Part shown: piece by piece, positions 16,830-25,735 of the stretch
Layout of the letters: each line of letters opens with the position of its first letter
How positions within the stretch are numbered: position 1 is the stretch's first letter
NCBI GenBank assembly: GCA_965221195.1
Contig: OZ244864.1
Location: 1,612,001-1,676,000 of the forward strand
DNA from: Poriferisodalis sp965221195
GTDB taxonomy: Bacteria > Actinomycetota > Acidimicrobiia > Acidimicrobiales > Poriferisodalaceae
DNA: 64,000 nt
Direction of reading: 5' to 3'
Notes under the pieces: generated by a model
Database searches by the model: none
The model's input: only the letters and a program-made list of their open reading frames with translations
What the model was told of the DNA's origin: nothing
Position numbers and translations under genes: made by a program

Positions 16830-18035
16830 TCAGCGACTGGCGCCGACACCGACCGCTTGGAGGCCGACGGTGCTTCCGTTTTCTGGGCTGCTGGCGAACA
16901 CCACGAGGTCGTCAAGACGTTCGTCGTTGGAGAACACCTCATGGAGGGGCAGTCGCAGGCCGAGTCGCCGTTGTAGTCGGCGGACCTCAAGTTCTTCGTC
17001 CCACAAGAACATTGTCACTGCGGTGCCACTGCGTCCGGCCCGTGCTGTGCGGCCAGAGCGATGGAGGTAGGTCTTGTGCTCGGGTGGCACGTTGTAATGC
17101 ACCACCACGTCGACACCGTCAATGTGCAGACCTCGTGCAGCCACATCGGTGGCGACGAGGGCGGTGAGCTTGCCTGTTGCGAAGCTGGTGAGCGCGCGTT
17201 CTCGCTTGACCTGCGGCAGGTCACCGTGGATGGCACCCGCCTGCACCCCGGTTTTGCGCAGCTCGCTGGTGAGCTGATCGGCACCGCGTTTGGTGCGTGT
17301 GAACAGCAGAGTGCGGCCGTTGGCTCCGATGATGCGTGCTGCGACTCTCACTCGGTCCATCTTGTGTACCGACAAGAAAAGGTGGCCCATCTCGGCGACG
17401 GTCACCTCGCGTTCGGCGACTTCGTGGAAGACGGGATCACGCAGGTATCGCTTGACGAGCGTGTCTACGACACCATCGAGCGTGGCGGAGAACAGCAGGG
17501 TTTGGTGCTGACCGTCGATGCGGCGAAGCACCCATTCCACCTGCGGCAAAAAGCCCATGTCGGCCATGCGGTCGGCTTCGTCCACCACGACGCGCCCAAT
17601 GCCTGACACGTTGATGGCGTTACGTTCGATGAGGTCGATGAGCCGACCGGGCGTGGCTATCACGATGTCCATGCCGTCGGCGAGCAACTCAATCTGACGT
17701 TCGATGCTGGTGCCGCCGTAGGTGGCAATCGAACGCAGATCGGCAGCCTTGGCCAACGGCTCAACGACGGCAGCGATCTGACTGGCCAGCTCGCGCGTTG
17801 GTGTGAGCATCAAGGTGGTGGGATGTCCATCGGCGGCTCGGGGCGTGAGCGCCAGCATCGGCAGGCCGAATGCCAAGGTCTTGCCGGCACCTGTTTTGGC
17901 TTTGCCGCAGACATCGCGTCCGGCGAGGGCAGGACCGATAGTCAGTTCTTGTATGGCGAACGGCTCGGTGATGCCTTGATCGGCCAAGGTGTCGCAGAGG
18001 GCCTCGGGCAGGCCCAGTTCACTGAATGTAGTCAC
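16830..18035 (-). CDS. DEAD-box RNA helicase
   Basis: ATP-dependent RNA helicase of the DEAD-box family. The motifs appear in order: Q-motif FSELGLPEALCDTLADQGITEP region, motif I AKTGAGKT, PTRELA, TPGR, motif II VDEADRM (DEAD), SATL (SAT), then the second RecA-like domain with ARGLHIDGVDVVVHYNVP and HRSGRTARAG. The GTG at 18035 was chosen because conserved sequence begins at TTFSELGL; the longer frame to 18230 reads Pro/Ala-rich, non-conserved residues. About 401 residues with only a short tail, so it is a compact, RhlE-like member. The exact RNA substrate is unknown. Confidence 0.92.
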   Translation of the reverse strand: MTTFSELGLPEALCDTLADQGITEPFAIQELTIGPALAGRDVCGKAKTGAGKTLAFGLPMLALTPRAADGHPTTLMLTPTRELASQIAAVVEPLAKAADLRSIATYGGTSIERQIELLADGMDIVIATPGRLIDLIERNAINVSGIGRVVVDEADRMADMGFLPQVEWVLRRIDGQHQTLLFSATLDGVVDTLVKRYLRDPVFHEVAEREVTVAEMGHLFLSVHKMDRVRVAARIIGANGRTLLFTRTKRGADQLTSELRKTGVQAGAIHGDLPQVKRERALTSFATGKLTALVATDVAARGLHIDGVDVVVHYNVPPEHKTYLHRSGRTARAGRSGTAVTMFLWDEELEVRRLQRRLGLRLPLHEVFSNDERLDDLVVFASSPENGSTVGLQAVGVGASR

Positions 18036-18297
18036 GGATGTCTCTTCGAAGGTCGTGGCCCAAAAATGGTCCAGAAAACGGCCCAGAAAAATGGCATTGC
18101 CAGCGACTTTGGCAGCGGCAACGCTGGGCAGTGGGGCCACACGGCGAACTGCCTTGGGTGCCAAGTGTACGGGGGTAACGCCGTCAAGTGGCGGCAGCGA
18201 CGGGGGGGGGGCCTTGCACTTTTGGGGCAAGCCGCTGCCAATCGATCAACCAAGGCAGGCGATCAACTCAGGCAGACCACTACCCTGCATGCGCCTA

Positions 18298-18368
18298 GGC
18301 GGAGTGGCCGAGTGGTTAGGCAGCGGCCTGCAAAGCCGTGTACGCCGGTTCGAATCCGGTCTCCGCCT
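18298..18368 (+). tRNA. tRNA-Cys (GCA)
   Basis: Acceptor GGCGGAG/CTCCGCC, anticodon loop CTGCAAA (anticodon GCA) closed by a CGGC/GCCG stem, T-arm GCCGG-TTCGAAT-CCGGT, discriminator T as expected for tRNA-Cys. CCA is not encoded. Confidence 0.96.
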
Positions 18369-18398
18369 CAACTGATTGCTGGCTTGAGCCGCCAAAGG

Positions 18399-18428
18399 GA
18401 CCCAGTGCTAGGTGACCCAGTGCTAGGT
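18399..18428. repeat. Intergenic tandem duplication, 2 x 15 bp
   Basis: GACCCAGTGCTAGGT is repeated exactly, head to tail, between the tRNA-Cys and tRNA-Val genes. Confidence 0.95.
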
Positions 18429-18446
18429 TGGCTTGGCTTGTTATCG

Positions 18447-18520
18447 GGGCGATTGGCGCAGTTGGTTAGCGCGCTTGCATGACACGCAAGAGGTCACAGG
18501 TTCGACTCCTGTATCGCCCA
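18447..18520 (+). tRNA. tRNA-Val (GAC)
   Basis: Acceptor GGGCGAT/ATCGCCC with discriminator A, D-arm GCGC/GCGC, anticodon stem CTTGC/GCAAG with loop ATGACAC (anticodon GAC), T-arm ACAGG-TTCGACT-CCTGT. CCA is not encoded. Confidence 0.97.
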
Positions 18521-18723
18521 CCCTGTATCACTCACCCTGCATCGCCCATCTCGGGTTTGTTCGTCGATCAGCACACGCAGCCGTGAACGCGAAAGACCAG
18601 TAGTAGAGCTGCCCAGTATTGGGGCTGTCCAGTGGCAGGGCTGCGCAGTGGCAAGACACTTCACTGGGATATCTCCCCGTTGGTGCCGCTGCGCTTGCGC
18701 TGGGAGTCGCGTAGCTTGAGTCT

Positions 18724-19791
18724 GTGCGAATTGGTGTGCTCACCGGCGGCGGTGACTGTGCAGGTCTGAACGCAGCGATCAGGGCCGTCGTTCGGGTAGC
18801 CGGCCATGAGTTCGACCGCAGCGTCGTCGGCTACAAGCGAGGCTGGAACGGGATTCTCGACGGCGACAGCGTCGAGCTGGACTCCGAGGCCATGCGGGGC
18901 GCGCTACCGCGCGGTGGCACCGTGCTGGGCACGTCGCGTAGCAGCCGTCGGCTACAGAGCGCAGGCACGGCACCGTTGATTGAGCAGCTCAAACGAGATG
19001 GCGTTGAAGCGCTGGTGCCGATTGGCGGTGATGGCACGCTGATCACCGCCGGGCGTTTGTCTGAGGCTGGGTTTCCTGTCGTCGCAGTGCCCAAGACCAT
19101 CGACAACGATGTCGTCGGTACCGATGTCTGCATTGGCTTTAACACAGCGCTTGGGGTTGCCACCGAAGCCGTTGACCGGCTCCACACCACAGCCGAATCA
19201 CACGACCGAATCATGGTGCTTGAAGTGATGGGGCGCGAAGCAGGCCATATCGCGGCAGGAGCAGGACTCGCCGGGGGCGCAGCGGCGATCTTGGTACCTG
19301 AATCGCCGTTCGATATCGACGCGATCGCTGAGCGGCTCATTGCACGCCATCACCGCGACCGCAACGCGTCGATAGTTGTCGTTGCCGAGGGAGCGATTCC
19401 CAACAGCAGCGTCCGAGCGCCGGATAACGGCACCGATGAGTGGGGCAATCGTGTGCTTGACGGGATGGGACATTTCGTTGGGGATCTGCTTGCTGAGCGC
19501 ACTGGCTTTGAGACGCGCACGACCGTCTTGGGCTACATCCAGCGGGGCGGCCCACCGACGCCGGCTGACCGGCTGCTAGCTAGTCGACTTGGGGCTCGCG
19601 CTGTCGAAGCGCTCATGAAGGGCACGACCGGGTGCATGGTGGGTGTCCATTCGACGGGCATTGCCTTGCCGCCACTTGCGGAGGTGGCGGGCCGTACCCG
19701 CTACCTCAGCGGGGATCAGCTGGAGCTGCTGGATCTCATCTCCACTGCGCCGGTGCTGACTCCGCTGCACACGCCACGACGCTGGTTCTGA
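18724..19791 (+). CDS. pfkA: 6-phosphofructokinase
   Basis: Phosphorylates fructose-6-phosphate in glycolysis. Family motifs: GVLTGGGDCAGLNAAIRA at residues 4-21, GGDGTL near residue 100, PKTIDND near 120, and GYIQRGGPPTPADRLLAS. The GGDGT (Gly after Asp) points to ATP as phosphate donor, while PKTIDND is the pattern of the mixed-substrate group III enzymes of actinobacteria; this mix usually goes with ATP-dependent enzymes, but the donor should be tested. 355 residues, GTG start. It stands alone, with tRNA genes upstream and a TPP riboswitch downstream. Confidence 0.94.
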   Translation: MRIGVLTGGGDCAGLNAAIRAVVRVAGHEFDRSVVGYKRGWNGILDGDSVELDSEAMRGALPRGGTVLGTSRSSRRLQSAGTAPLIEQLKRDGVEALVPIGGDGTLITAGRLSEAGFPVVAVPKTIDNDVVGTDVCIGFNTALGVATEAVDRLHTTAESHDRIMVLEVMGREAGHIAAGAGLAGGAAAILVPESPFDIDAIAERLIARHHRDRNASIVVVAEGAIPNSSVRAPDNGTDEWGNRVLDGMGHFVGDLLAERTGFETRTTVLGYIQRGGPPTPADRLLASRLGARAVEALMKGTTGCMVGVHSTGIALPPLAEVAGRTRYLSGDQLELLDLISTAPVLTPLHTPRRWF

Positions 19792-19899
19792 GCAGGTGGT
19801 TCTGGGCACTGCCTTTGTGGATCTGCGATGTCCCGCAAAGCTGCGACCCCTCCTACTGCGGGGCAGACAACTGTGCGCGGTAGGGTGACTGCCACATCA

Positions 19900-19985
19900 C
19901 ATACCGGGGAGTCCACTGGGCTGAGAGGGCGACGCTTGTGCGGCCGCCGACCCGAGAACCTGATCTGGGTAATGCCAGCGGAGGA
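19900..19985 (+). promoter_or_regulatory. TPP (THI-box) riboswitch
   Basis: Shows the conserved thiamine-pyrophosphate aptamer blocks: ACCGGGGAGTCC, then GGGCTGAGAGGG, then GACCCGAGAACCTGATCTGG followed by GTAATGCCAGCG. It ends just before the thiB start at 19991, so it most likely controls thiB-thiP translation or transcription by sensing TPP. Confidence 0.95.
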
Positions 19986-19990
19986 AGCAC

Positions 19991-21118
19991 ATGACCACTC
20001 ATCGACGTACCAAGCCGTTCCGCATCGCCGTTGCCGTGGCAGCAGCGATGTTCTGTGTCGCCGCATGCGGTACCAGCGACATCTCTGAGACCGCCGTCCC
20101 GGCGCCGCCTCCGCAGACGGAGTCACCGTCACAAGACGCAGCGGCACCGACGACTACCGAGCCGCCGATTGCAGGCACCACGGTCACGCTGCTCACTCAT
20201 GACTCGTTCAGCCTGTCTGAGGGGACGCTGGCCGAATTCACGGCTCAGACGGGAGTGAACGTCGAACTGCTTGAGGTGGGCGACGCTGGCACTCTTGTGG
20301 CCGAGGCAATCCTCACTAAGGATGCTCCGCTGGGCGATGTGCTGTTCGGCATCGACAACACCTTCCTTCAACGCGGCCTTGATGCCGGGATATTTAGGCG
20401 TTACAGGTCGCCGGCACTGGACGGAGTGCCCGAAGACTTGCAGCTTGATCAGCGCCATCGTGTCACTCCTGTGGATTATGGCGATGTGTGCGTGAACTAC
20501 TGGAAAGACGCAGTGCCGTGGGAGCCCGTGACGCTCGACGAACTGACATTTTCAGAGTTCGCTGATCAGTTCGTTGTGCAGCATCCCGAGACTTCGTCGC
20601 CGGGCTTAGCGTTCTTGTTAGCCACCATTGCGTTCTACGGCGACGGCTGGGAGCAGTACTGGGCTGACCTTCGTGCGAACGGTGTGAGTGTTACGTCTGG
20701 TTGGGAGGATGCTTACTACGGCGAGTTCGTGGCCGGAGGCGGCGATCGGTCTGTGGTCGTTTCTTACGCGTCGAGCCCACCGACGGAGGTGATCTACGCC
20801 GACCCACCGACCGATGTTGCACCCACCGGTGTCATCACCGACTCGTGCTATCGCCAGATCGAATTTGCTGGGATCCTCAGGGGCACAGACAACGAGGCAG
20901 GAGCGCGTGCGCTGATCGATTTCATGCTGAGTGAGACGTGGCAGAACGATGTGCCGCTCAACATGTTCGTGTATCCCGTCCTAGAGAGCGCGACGTTGCC
21001 GCCGGAGTTTGTTGAGCACACAGCGGTGCCCCCATATCCGCTGATGCTGGATCCAGCTGAGATCGAAGCCAACCGCGACGCTTGGACCGAGCGTTGGGTG
21101 GAGATCGTCCTGCGTTAG
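19991..21118 (+). CDS. thiB: Thiamine ABC transporter, substrate-binding lipoprotein
   Basis: Extracellular binding protein for thiamine, anchored as a lipoprotein: basic n-region, hydrophobic core and lipobox VAAC near residue 26, then a Pro/Thr-rich linker. The mature part has TVTLLTHDSFSLSEG, GDAGTLVAEAILTKDAPLGDVLFGIDNTFL and TPVDYGDVCVNYW, typical of ThiB/TbpA. 375 residues. The TPP riboswitch directly upstream supports thiamine rather than iron as the ligand. thiP follows. The cytoplasmic ATPase thiQ is not in the window. Confidence 0.93.
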   Translation: MTTHRRTKPFRIAVAVAAAMFCVAACGTSDISETAVPAPPPQTESPSQDAAAPTTTEPPIAGTTVTLLTHDSFSLSEGTLAEFTAQTGVNVELLEVGDAGTLVAEAILTKDAPLGDVLFGIDNTFLQRGLDAGIFRRYRSPALDGVPEDLQLDQRHRVTPVDYGDVCVNYWKDAVPWEPVTLDELTFSEFADQFVVQHPETSSPGLAFLLATIAFYGDGWEQYWADLRANGVSVTSGWEDAYYGEFVAGGGDRSVVVSYASSPPTEVIYADPPTDVAPTGVITDSCYRQIEFAGILRGTDNEAGARALIDFMLSETWQNDVPLNMFVYPVLESATLPPEFVEHTAVPPYPLMLDPAEIEANRDAWTERWVEIVLR

Positions 21119-21162
21119 CTCATCCCTGGCTCACTGCTGGTTCACCGCTGGGACAGACGCAG

Positions 21163-22827
21163 ATGCCCGTAGCAGCGACCAGCGACCGGTCTTTGGTGCT
21201 GCGCCGGGCGGCCCCATTTATGGGATGGACGATTGCGGCAGCTGCGCCGCTCGCCTTCATGGCGGTGTTCTTCGTGTACCCCGTCCTAACCGTCGTAGCC
21301 GATGGGTTCGGTGGGTTAGTTGAGGTGCTGGGCCGCCCTGCGATACGCGGGGTGCTGTGGTTCACCTTCTGGCAAGCAGCTGCTTCTGCCGGGCTGACGC
21401 TCCTCGTCGGCATTCCTGCTGCAGCGATGCTGGCCCGTCTGACGCCCCGGGCGCGACGGATCGTGCGCGCAGTCATCACTGTGCCGTTCGTGCTGCCAAC
21501 GGTGGTGGTGGCGGGCGCCTTTGAAGCCGCCTTTGAGCGGTTCGGCCTCAACTCTGGCGCAATCTCGCTGCGCCACACTGTCTGGGCCATATTGGCCGCT
21601 CATGTCTTTTTCAACTACGCCGTCGTCGTGCGAACCGTTGGCGCTTGGTGGGCCGGTCTCGACGGTCGCAATGCTGACGCGGCTGCGGTGCTGGGTGCCA
21701 CACCAGCGCTGGCATTCCGCTATGTCACTTGGCCGCTGTTACGCCCTGCCGTTGCAGCGGCGGCGGCGGTGACGTTTTTGTTTTCGTTCACATCGTTCGG
21801 CGTGATTCTCATCTTGGGTGGACCAGCGCGCGCCACGGTCGAGACCGAGATCTACCGCTATGCGATCACTCGGCTCGATTTCGCCACCGCGTCGGCGCTG
21901 GCCCTGTGTCAGCTCGTGGCAGTGGCAGCGCTCGTGGCGCTGGCCGGTGTGGCCGAGCGACGCAGGGCGGTTGCTCGTCGGGCCCCGGGACGGGAAGCAC
22001 CACGCCGACGCTGGAGTGTCATCGTCCCAAATGCTGTGATCGCTGTGGTCTTGTTGGGCGTGCCGATCGCAGCGCTTGTTGAGCGGGCATTCGCTACCGG
22101 CGGCGGGTATGGGCTGGCGAACTTCGCCGCCCTAGCCGAAAGGGTGCCGCTGCTTCCTGCTACGGCGCTCGCCGCTGTGTGGCACTCGCTGGGATTCGCT
22201 GCGCTGGCGACGCTCATAGCCACCGTCGTCGGTGCCGCTGCATCGATCGTCGTTGTGGGAGGCCGCGCCCCCAAAGCAGCAGCAGCGAGCGGTTCGGCGA
22301 GGCTGCGCCGACTCTTCGATGTCGGGCTGACACTGCCGTTAGGAGTTTCTGCGGTGACCGTCGGGATTGGCATGCTGCTTGCGCTCGACACGCCGCCCCT
22401 TGAGTTTCGTACCGCCTGGTGGATAATCCCAATAGCTCACGCTTTGGTGGGCATGCCATTCGTCGTGCGGACATTGGTGCCGACGATGCGCTCCATCGAT
22501 GACCGACTGCGTGAAGCGGCTGCGGTGCTGGGGGCGTCGCCGCTGCGTACACGCCGGGAAGTTGACGTGCCGATCGCGTCGCGCGCCGTCGCGGTGGGTG
22601 CAGCTTTCGCATTCGTCGTCTCGCTGGGCGAGTTCGGCGCCACAGCGTTTCTGCCTAGGCGACCAGACACGCTGACCGCTCCGCTGGCGCTGTTTCGACT
22701 GCTCGGCACACCCGGCGAAGCGCTGCGAGGCCAAGCGATGGCGCTCGCAGTGGTGTTGATGGCAGCCACAGCCCTTTCGGTGTTAGTCATCGAAGGGCTG
22801 CGCCGCACCGACGAATCGCTGTTTTGA
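21163..22827 (+). CDS. thiP: Thiamine ABC transporter, fused two-domain permease
   Basis: Inner-membrane permease with two tandem BPD-transport domains (about residues 60-265 and 330-540 of 554), each with an EAA-type loop: GATPALAFRYVTWPLL and GASPLRTRREVDVPIA. This is the ThiP/FbpB fused type. The ATG at 21163 was chosen; upstream in-frame starts overlap thiB. The next gene would be expected to be thiQ, but an unrelated restriction-modification gene follows. The last codons (LRRTDESLF) are repeated, diverged, after that gene, which marks the 3' end of thiP as an insertion point. Confidence 0.92.
   Translation: MPVAATSDRSLVLRRAAPFMGWTIAAAAPLAFMAVFFVYPVLTVVADGFGGLVEVLGRPAIRGVLWFTFWQAAASAGLTLLVGIPAAAMLARLTPRARRIVRAVITVPFVLPTVVVAGAFEAAFERFGLNSGAISLRHTVWAILAAHVFFNYAVVVRTVGAWWAGLDGRNADAAAVLGATPALAFRYVTWPLLRPAVAAAAAVTFLFSFTSFGVILILGGPARATVETEIYRYAITRLDFATASALALCQLVAVAALVALAGVAERRRAVARRAPGREAPRRRWSVIVPNAVIAVVLLGVPIAALVERAFATGGGYGLANFAALAERVPLLPATALAAVWHSLGFAALATLIATVVGAAASIVVVGGRAPKAAAASGSARLRRLFDVGLTLPLGVSAVTVGIGMLLALDTPPLEFRTAWWIIPIAHALVGMPFVVRTLVPTMRSIDDRLREAAAVLGASPLRTRREVDVPIASRAVAVGAAFAFVVSLGEFGATAFLPRRPDTLTAPLALFRLLGTPGEALRGQAMALAVVLMAATALSVLVIEGLRRTDESLF
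22774..22821 (+). repeat. Left copy of the thiP 3'-end direct repeat (att-like)
   Basis: 48 bp at the end of thiP match 25446-25493 at 35 of 48 positions by hand alignment; the last 23 bp match at 20 of 23. Both copies read in frame as LS...V.E.LRRTDES. They bracket the restriction-modification gene. Confidence 0.6.
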
Positions 22828-23000
22828 GCGTTGACATCGAGCGCCAAGCGCGGGACCTACGATGACGCTCGGGCAGGCTTAAGCACGGCAGGGTCTGTTC
22901 GGTAGTTCCTTGCGTCCGACATTTGACCCGAAGCAGTCACACCCCCCTGTCAGTCTCTGTGTCGTAGTTGCGGCATCGCATAAAAAGACTGAGGTATCAC

Positions 23001-25421
23001 ATGACAAAGCAACCTGACTTCGCAACTGGCAAACCCGTGGATCTGAGTAAGCCTGAAGAAAGCGTCCGGCAGGATTACGAGCAGCAGCTCGTAATAGGTT
23101 ACGGCTATCCTAAAGACTATTTAGATATAGAAGTCCGCATTCCTCGGGGTAGCTCCCATTTTCCAGAGGCCGCGGATTTGGTGATATACCGATCTGCTTC
23201 TGGGCGTAGTCCGACGAGTGACATACATGGAATCGTCGAATTCAAGCGCCCCGGACGGCAGGATGGAGTCGACCAGCTTAAGTCATATATGACTGCAACG
23301 TCAGCACTTTGGGGTGTCTGGACTAACGGAACTGACATCCGGTATATCTGCCGCGATCCGCAGGACCACACGCGGTTGCTTGAAGGCTACCTGCATAATG
23401 CCCCAGCTTTTGGTCAGAGCATTGGCGATGTTGGCAAGCTGAGTAAGAGCGACCTCGTGCCTTTCGCGCGCGCCGAACTAAAAATCATACTTGGTCGCAT
23501 ATTGAACAAGCTCTATGCGAATGCGCAACTTGCTAGACGAGATCAGTTGGGCGCTGAGATGGTAAAATTGCTTTTCGCGAAAATTGAAGATGAGACGACA
23601 TTCCCGGATAAACCACCTGACTTTCGAGTACAAGCAGGAGAAACACCCACAAAAGTCGCTGGTCGTATCTCTGCCTTGTTTTCACGCGTGGTCCAAACGT
23701 ATAAAGCAGACGAGATATTTGAAGAGCACGACTCTATAAATCTTGACGCTCAGTCAATAGCGGAGGTGGTAGGACAACTTGAGCGAGGTAGCCTGACGCT
23801 TACGGACACGGATGTAGTTGGTGATGCCTTCGAAGTTTTTGCAGAATCGCGTCTAGCAGGTGAGCGAGGCCAATTCTTTACTCCGCGCGGAGTAGTGCGT
23901 TTAGCTGTCAGGTTAGTGGATCCTCAACCAGATCAGTACGTCTGTGACCCAGCCTGCGGGTCTGGTGGTTTCCTGATTCAGGCCATGAGACATGTCTGGG
24001 CCTTGATGGACAGTGATCAGCATGGACAGTGGGGCACCGGTAATCATCTTGAAGAGCGTAAGCGGCACATGGCTGCTAGCACCATCTACGGCGTTGATAA
24101 GGAAATCGATCTAGTAAAAATCGCGAAAGCATATATGGCAATTGCGGGCGACGGACGCAGCAATGTTCGACGAGGTGACTCGATTGGTCAGATAGAAGAA
24201 AATGAGGGTAAGTTTGACATCATTCTTACCAACCCTCCATTCGGCACACGCGCGAAGGTGCAGACTAATATTAGTCGGAACTTTCAGCTCGGACACAGAT
24301 GGAAAGAAACCGCCCAAGGTTGGGTAAAACTATCTCAAGCACGCGCATGTGATCCATACGTACTGTTTATTGAGCGCTGTCTTGACATGGCCAAAGACGA
24401 CGGAAAAGTGGTAATGGTTCTTCCTGAAACCGTGTTCCATGCTCCGACGCTCGGCTATGTGAGACAACACATACGGAGCCGATCCTCTGTGGACGCCATT
24501 GTCGATTTGCCGCACAATTCTTTACGGCCCCACTGCAACGCCAAGACGTGTCTGCTCGTTCTCAGCAAGAATTCAACACAACAGTCAGTGATTATGGCGA
24601 CTCCTTCGGAAATGGGCCACGATCTTCAGGGCAAAACCCTATTCCGCCCCGGGACGGAAGAGATTTGGGATGACTTGCTCGTAGTTGAATCTGAACTCGC
24701 GAATCCATCGGACGAGGGAAACCGATTCACATTTGTCGTAGATCCAGAGGCAATCAACAACGATGAATGTTGGGTGCCCAAGTATCACCGGGGCTTAAAG
24801 TTTCCACCCAAATTGCCGAAAGGCTGTGCAGGTATAACTTTGGAACAATTAATTAAAGATGGCATTATCAACGTTTTCAGCGGTCACGGGTCGCCACACG
24901 CTTCGGAAAAGGGACGAGGATCAATCCCTTATATTCGGGTCGCAGATATAGTCAATTGGGAAGCATATCACAATCCCGTCTCAAGAGTTCCGAATGCGGA
25001 GCGTCTGCGACTAAAGGCTGACCAGCGACCGCCTGAGATTGACGATATCCTATTTGTCCGAAGAGGCAGCTACCGAATTGGAACAGTGGCAATCATCGGT
25101 CCTCGGGACACAAATGCAATCTTGACCAGCGAACTACTCACAATTCGAGTCAATGATAACGATGCAGGAATCACACCGCCCTATCTGCTAGCTATGCTCT
25201 CAACCGATACTGTGCAATCGCAAATACCCCCCAAAATTTGCGTTGACACGACGCTCCCTAATCTTGGTGATCGCTGGAAATCAATCATAGTTCCATTACA
25301 TCAAGACATGGCGTGCCGAGACAGATTGGGCCGTTCGGCCGAACAAATTATCGCAGCACGTCGGAGCGCTTGGAATGAGACTGACCAACTTGCGCGGCAA
25401 CTTGGCGATCTCACAACTTGA
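23001..25421 (+). CDS. Single-chain restriction-modification enzyme (nuclease-N6-methylase-specificity fusion, type IIG-like)
   Basis: About 806 residues with three parts. Residues ~20-150: a type I R-subunit-like N-terminal domain with a D...ExK pattern (ADLVIY, then VEFKRPGRQDG), a probable PD-(D/E)xK nuclease. Residues ~250-520: a gamma-class N6-adenine methyltransferase with motif I DPACGSGGF (~314) and motif IV NPPFG (~410). Residues ~600-800: an HsdS-like target-recognition domain (GSIPYIRVADIVNWE; DDILFVRRGSYRIG). Together this suggests one polypeptide that recognises, methylates and cuts DNA. The ATG at 23001 has GAGGT upstream. Base composition is clearly more AT-rich than the neighbours and codon use differs, consistent with transfer. 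It could also be a methylase with an inactive nuclease domain. Confidence 0.85.
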   Translation: MTKQPDFATGKPVDLSKPEESVRQDYEQQLVIGYGYPKDYLDIEVRIPRGSSHFPEAADLVIYRSASGRSPTSDIHGIVEFKRPGRQDGVDQLKSYMTATSALWGVWTNGTDIRYICRDPQDHTRLLEGYLHNAPAFGQSIGDVGKLSKSDLVPFARAELKIILGRILNKLYANAQLARRDQLGAEMVKLLFAKIEDETTFPDKPPDFRVQAGETPTKVAGRISALFSRVVQTYKADEIFEEHDSINLDAQSIAEVVGQLERGSLTLTDTDVVGDAFEVFAESRLAGERGQFFTPRGVVRLAVRLVDPQPDQYVCDPACGSGGFLIQAMRHVWALMDSDQHGQWGTGNHLEERKRHMAASTIYGVDKEIDLVKIAKAYMAIAGDGRSNVRRGDSIGQIEENEGKFDIILTNPPFGTRAKVQTNISRNFQLGHRWKETAQGWVKLSQARACDPYVLFIERCLDMAKDDGKVVMVLPETVFHAPTLGYVRQHIRSRSSVDAIVDLPHNSLRPHCNAKTCLLVLSKNSTQQSVIMATPSEMGHDLQGKTLFRPGTEEIWDDLLVVESELANPSDEGNRFTFVVDPEAINNDECWVPKYHRGLKFPPKLPKGCAGITLEQLIKDGIINVFSGHGSPHASEKGRGSIPYIRVADIVNWEAYHNPVSRVPNAERLRLKADQRPPEIDDILFVRRGSYRIGTVAIIGPRDTNAILTSELLTIRVNDNDAGITPPYLLAMLSTDTVQSQIPPKICVDTTLPNLGDRWKSIIVPLHQDMACRDRLGRSAEQIIAARRSAWNETDQLARQLGDLTT

Positions 25422-25735
25422 GCGCCCAAAAATTTTAAACAATCTCTTTCGTTGCGCGTCACTGAGAGATTGCGTCGCACAGACGAATCGCCGACAAGCT
25501 CTAGTAGTGGTTGCGAGTGAGTTGAGTGTAGGTGGCCGTGGCTTATTGGTGGTTGTGGAGTTTGCGGGAACTGCGTGCCGTCGGCAGCGGCTTCGGGTGG
25601 GGTGGACTCGTCGGTCATTGTTGATGCCTTTGTTGTTTGGCGGTCGGGGGAGTGGTGGGGGAGGTTTGGAGGGGAGTATGACTGGGCGCTGTTTTGTGGT
25701 CTTGGGGTCGCGTGGGCGGTCAAGACACCGACACG
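25422..25735. other. Gene-poor stretch with right thiP-end repeat and a possible gene remnant
   Basis: From the RM stop the sequence is AT-rich for ~20 bp, then carries the thiP 3'-end copy, then changes to the composition of the primase gene beyond. On the minus strand an ATG at 25618 opens a frame (MTDESTPPEAAADG...) with the Pro/Thr-rich style of the island proteins, but it runs across the repeat and into the RM gene, so it may be the 5' remnant of a gene cut by the RM insertion. No other gene is supported. Confidence 0.4.
25446..25493 (+). repeat. Right copy of the thiP 3'-end direct repeat (att-like)
   Basis: Diverged copy of 22774-22821, 25 bp after the RM stop. In frame it reads LSLRVTERLRRTDES, compared with LSVLVIEGLRRTDES in thiP, then runs on to a stop 27 bp later. 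It therefore looks like the end of a different thiP allele rather than a random match. Confidence 0.6.

Noticed and set aside
14922..18520. tRNA genes as attachment sites for an integrated element
   Set aside because: No tRNA 3'-end duplication is visible near any of the three tRNA genes and core genes flank all of them.
19198..19473. Antisense ORFs within pfkA
   Set aside because: Shadows of the coding strand with no motif; the pfkA frame is unambiguous.
22910..22967. Extended start of the RM gene at 22968
   Set aside because: The ATG at 23001 has GAGGT at proper distance and the extra residues are not conserved in style; the region more likely holds the promoter.
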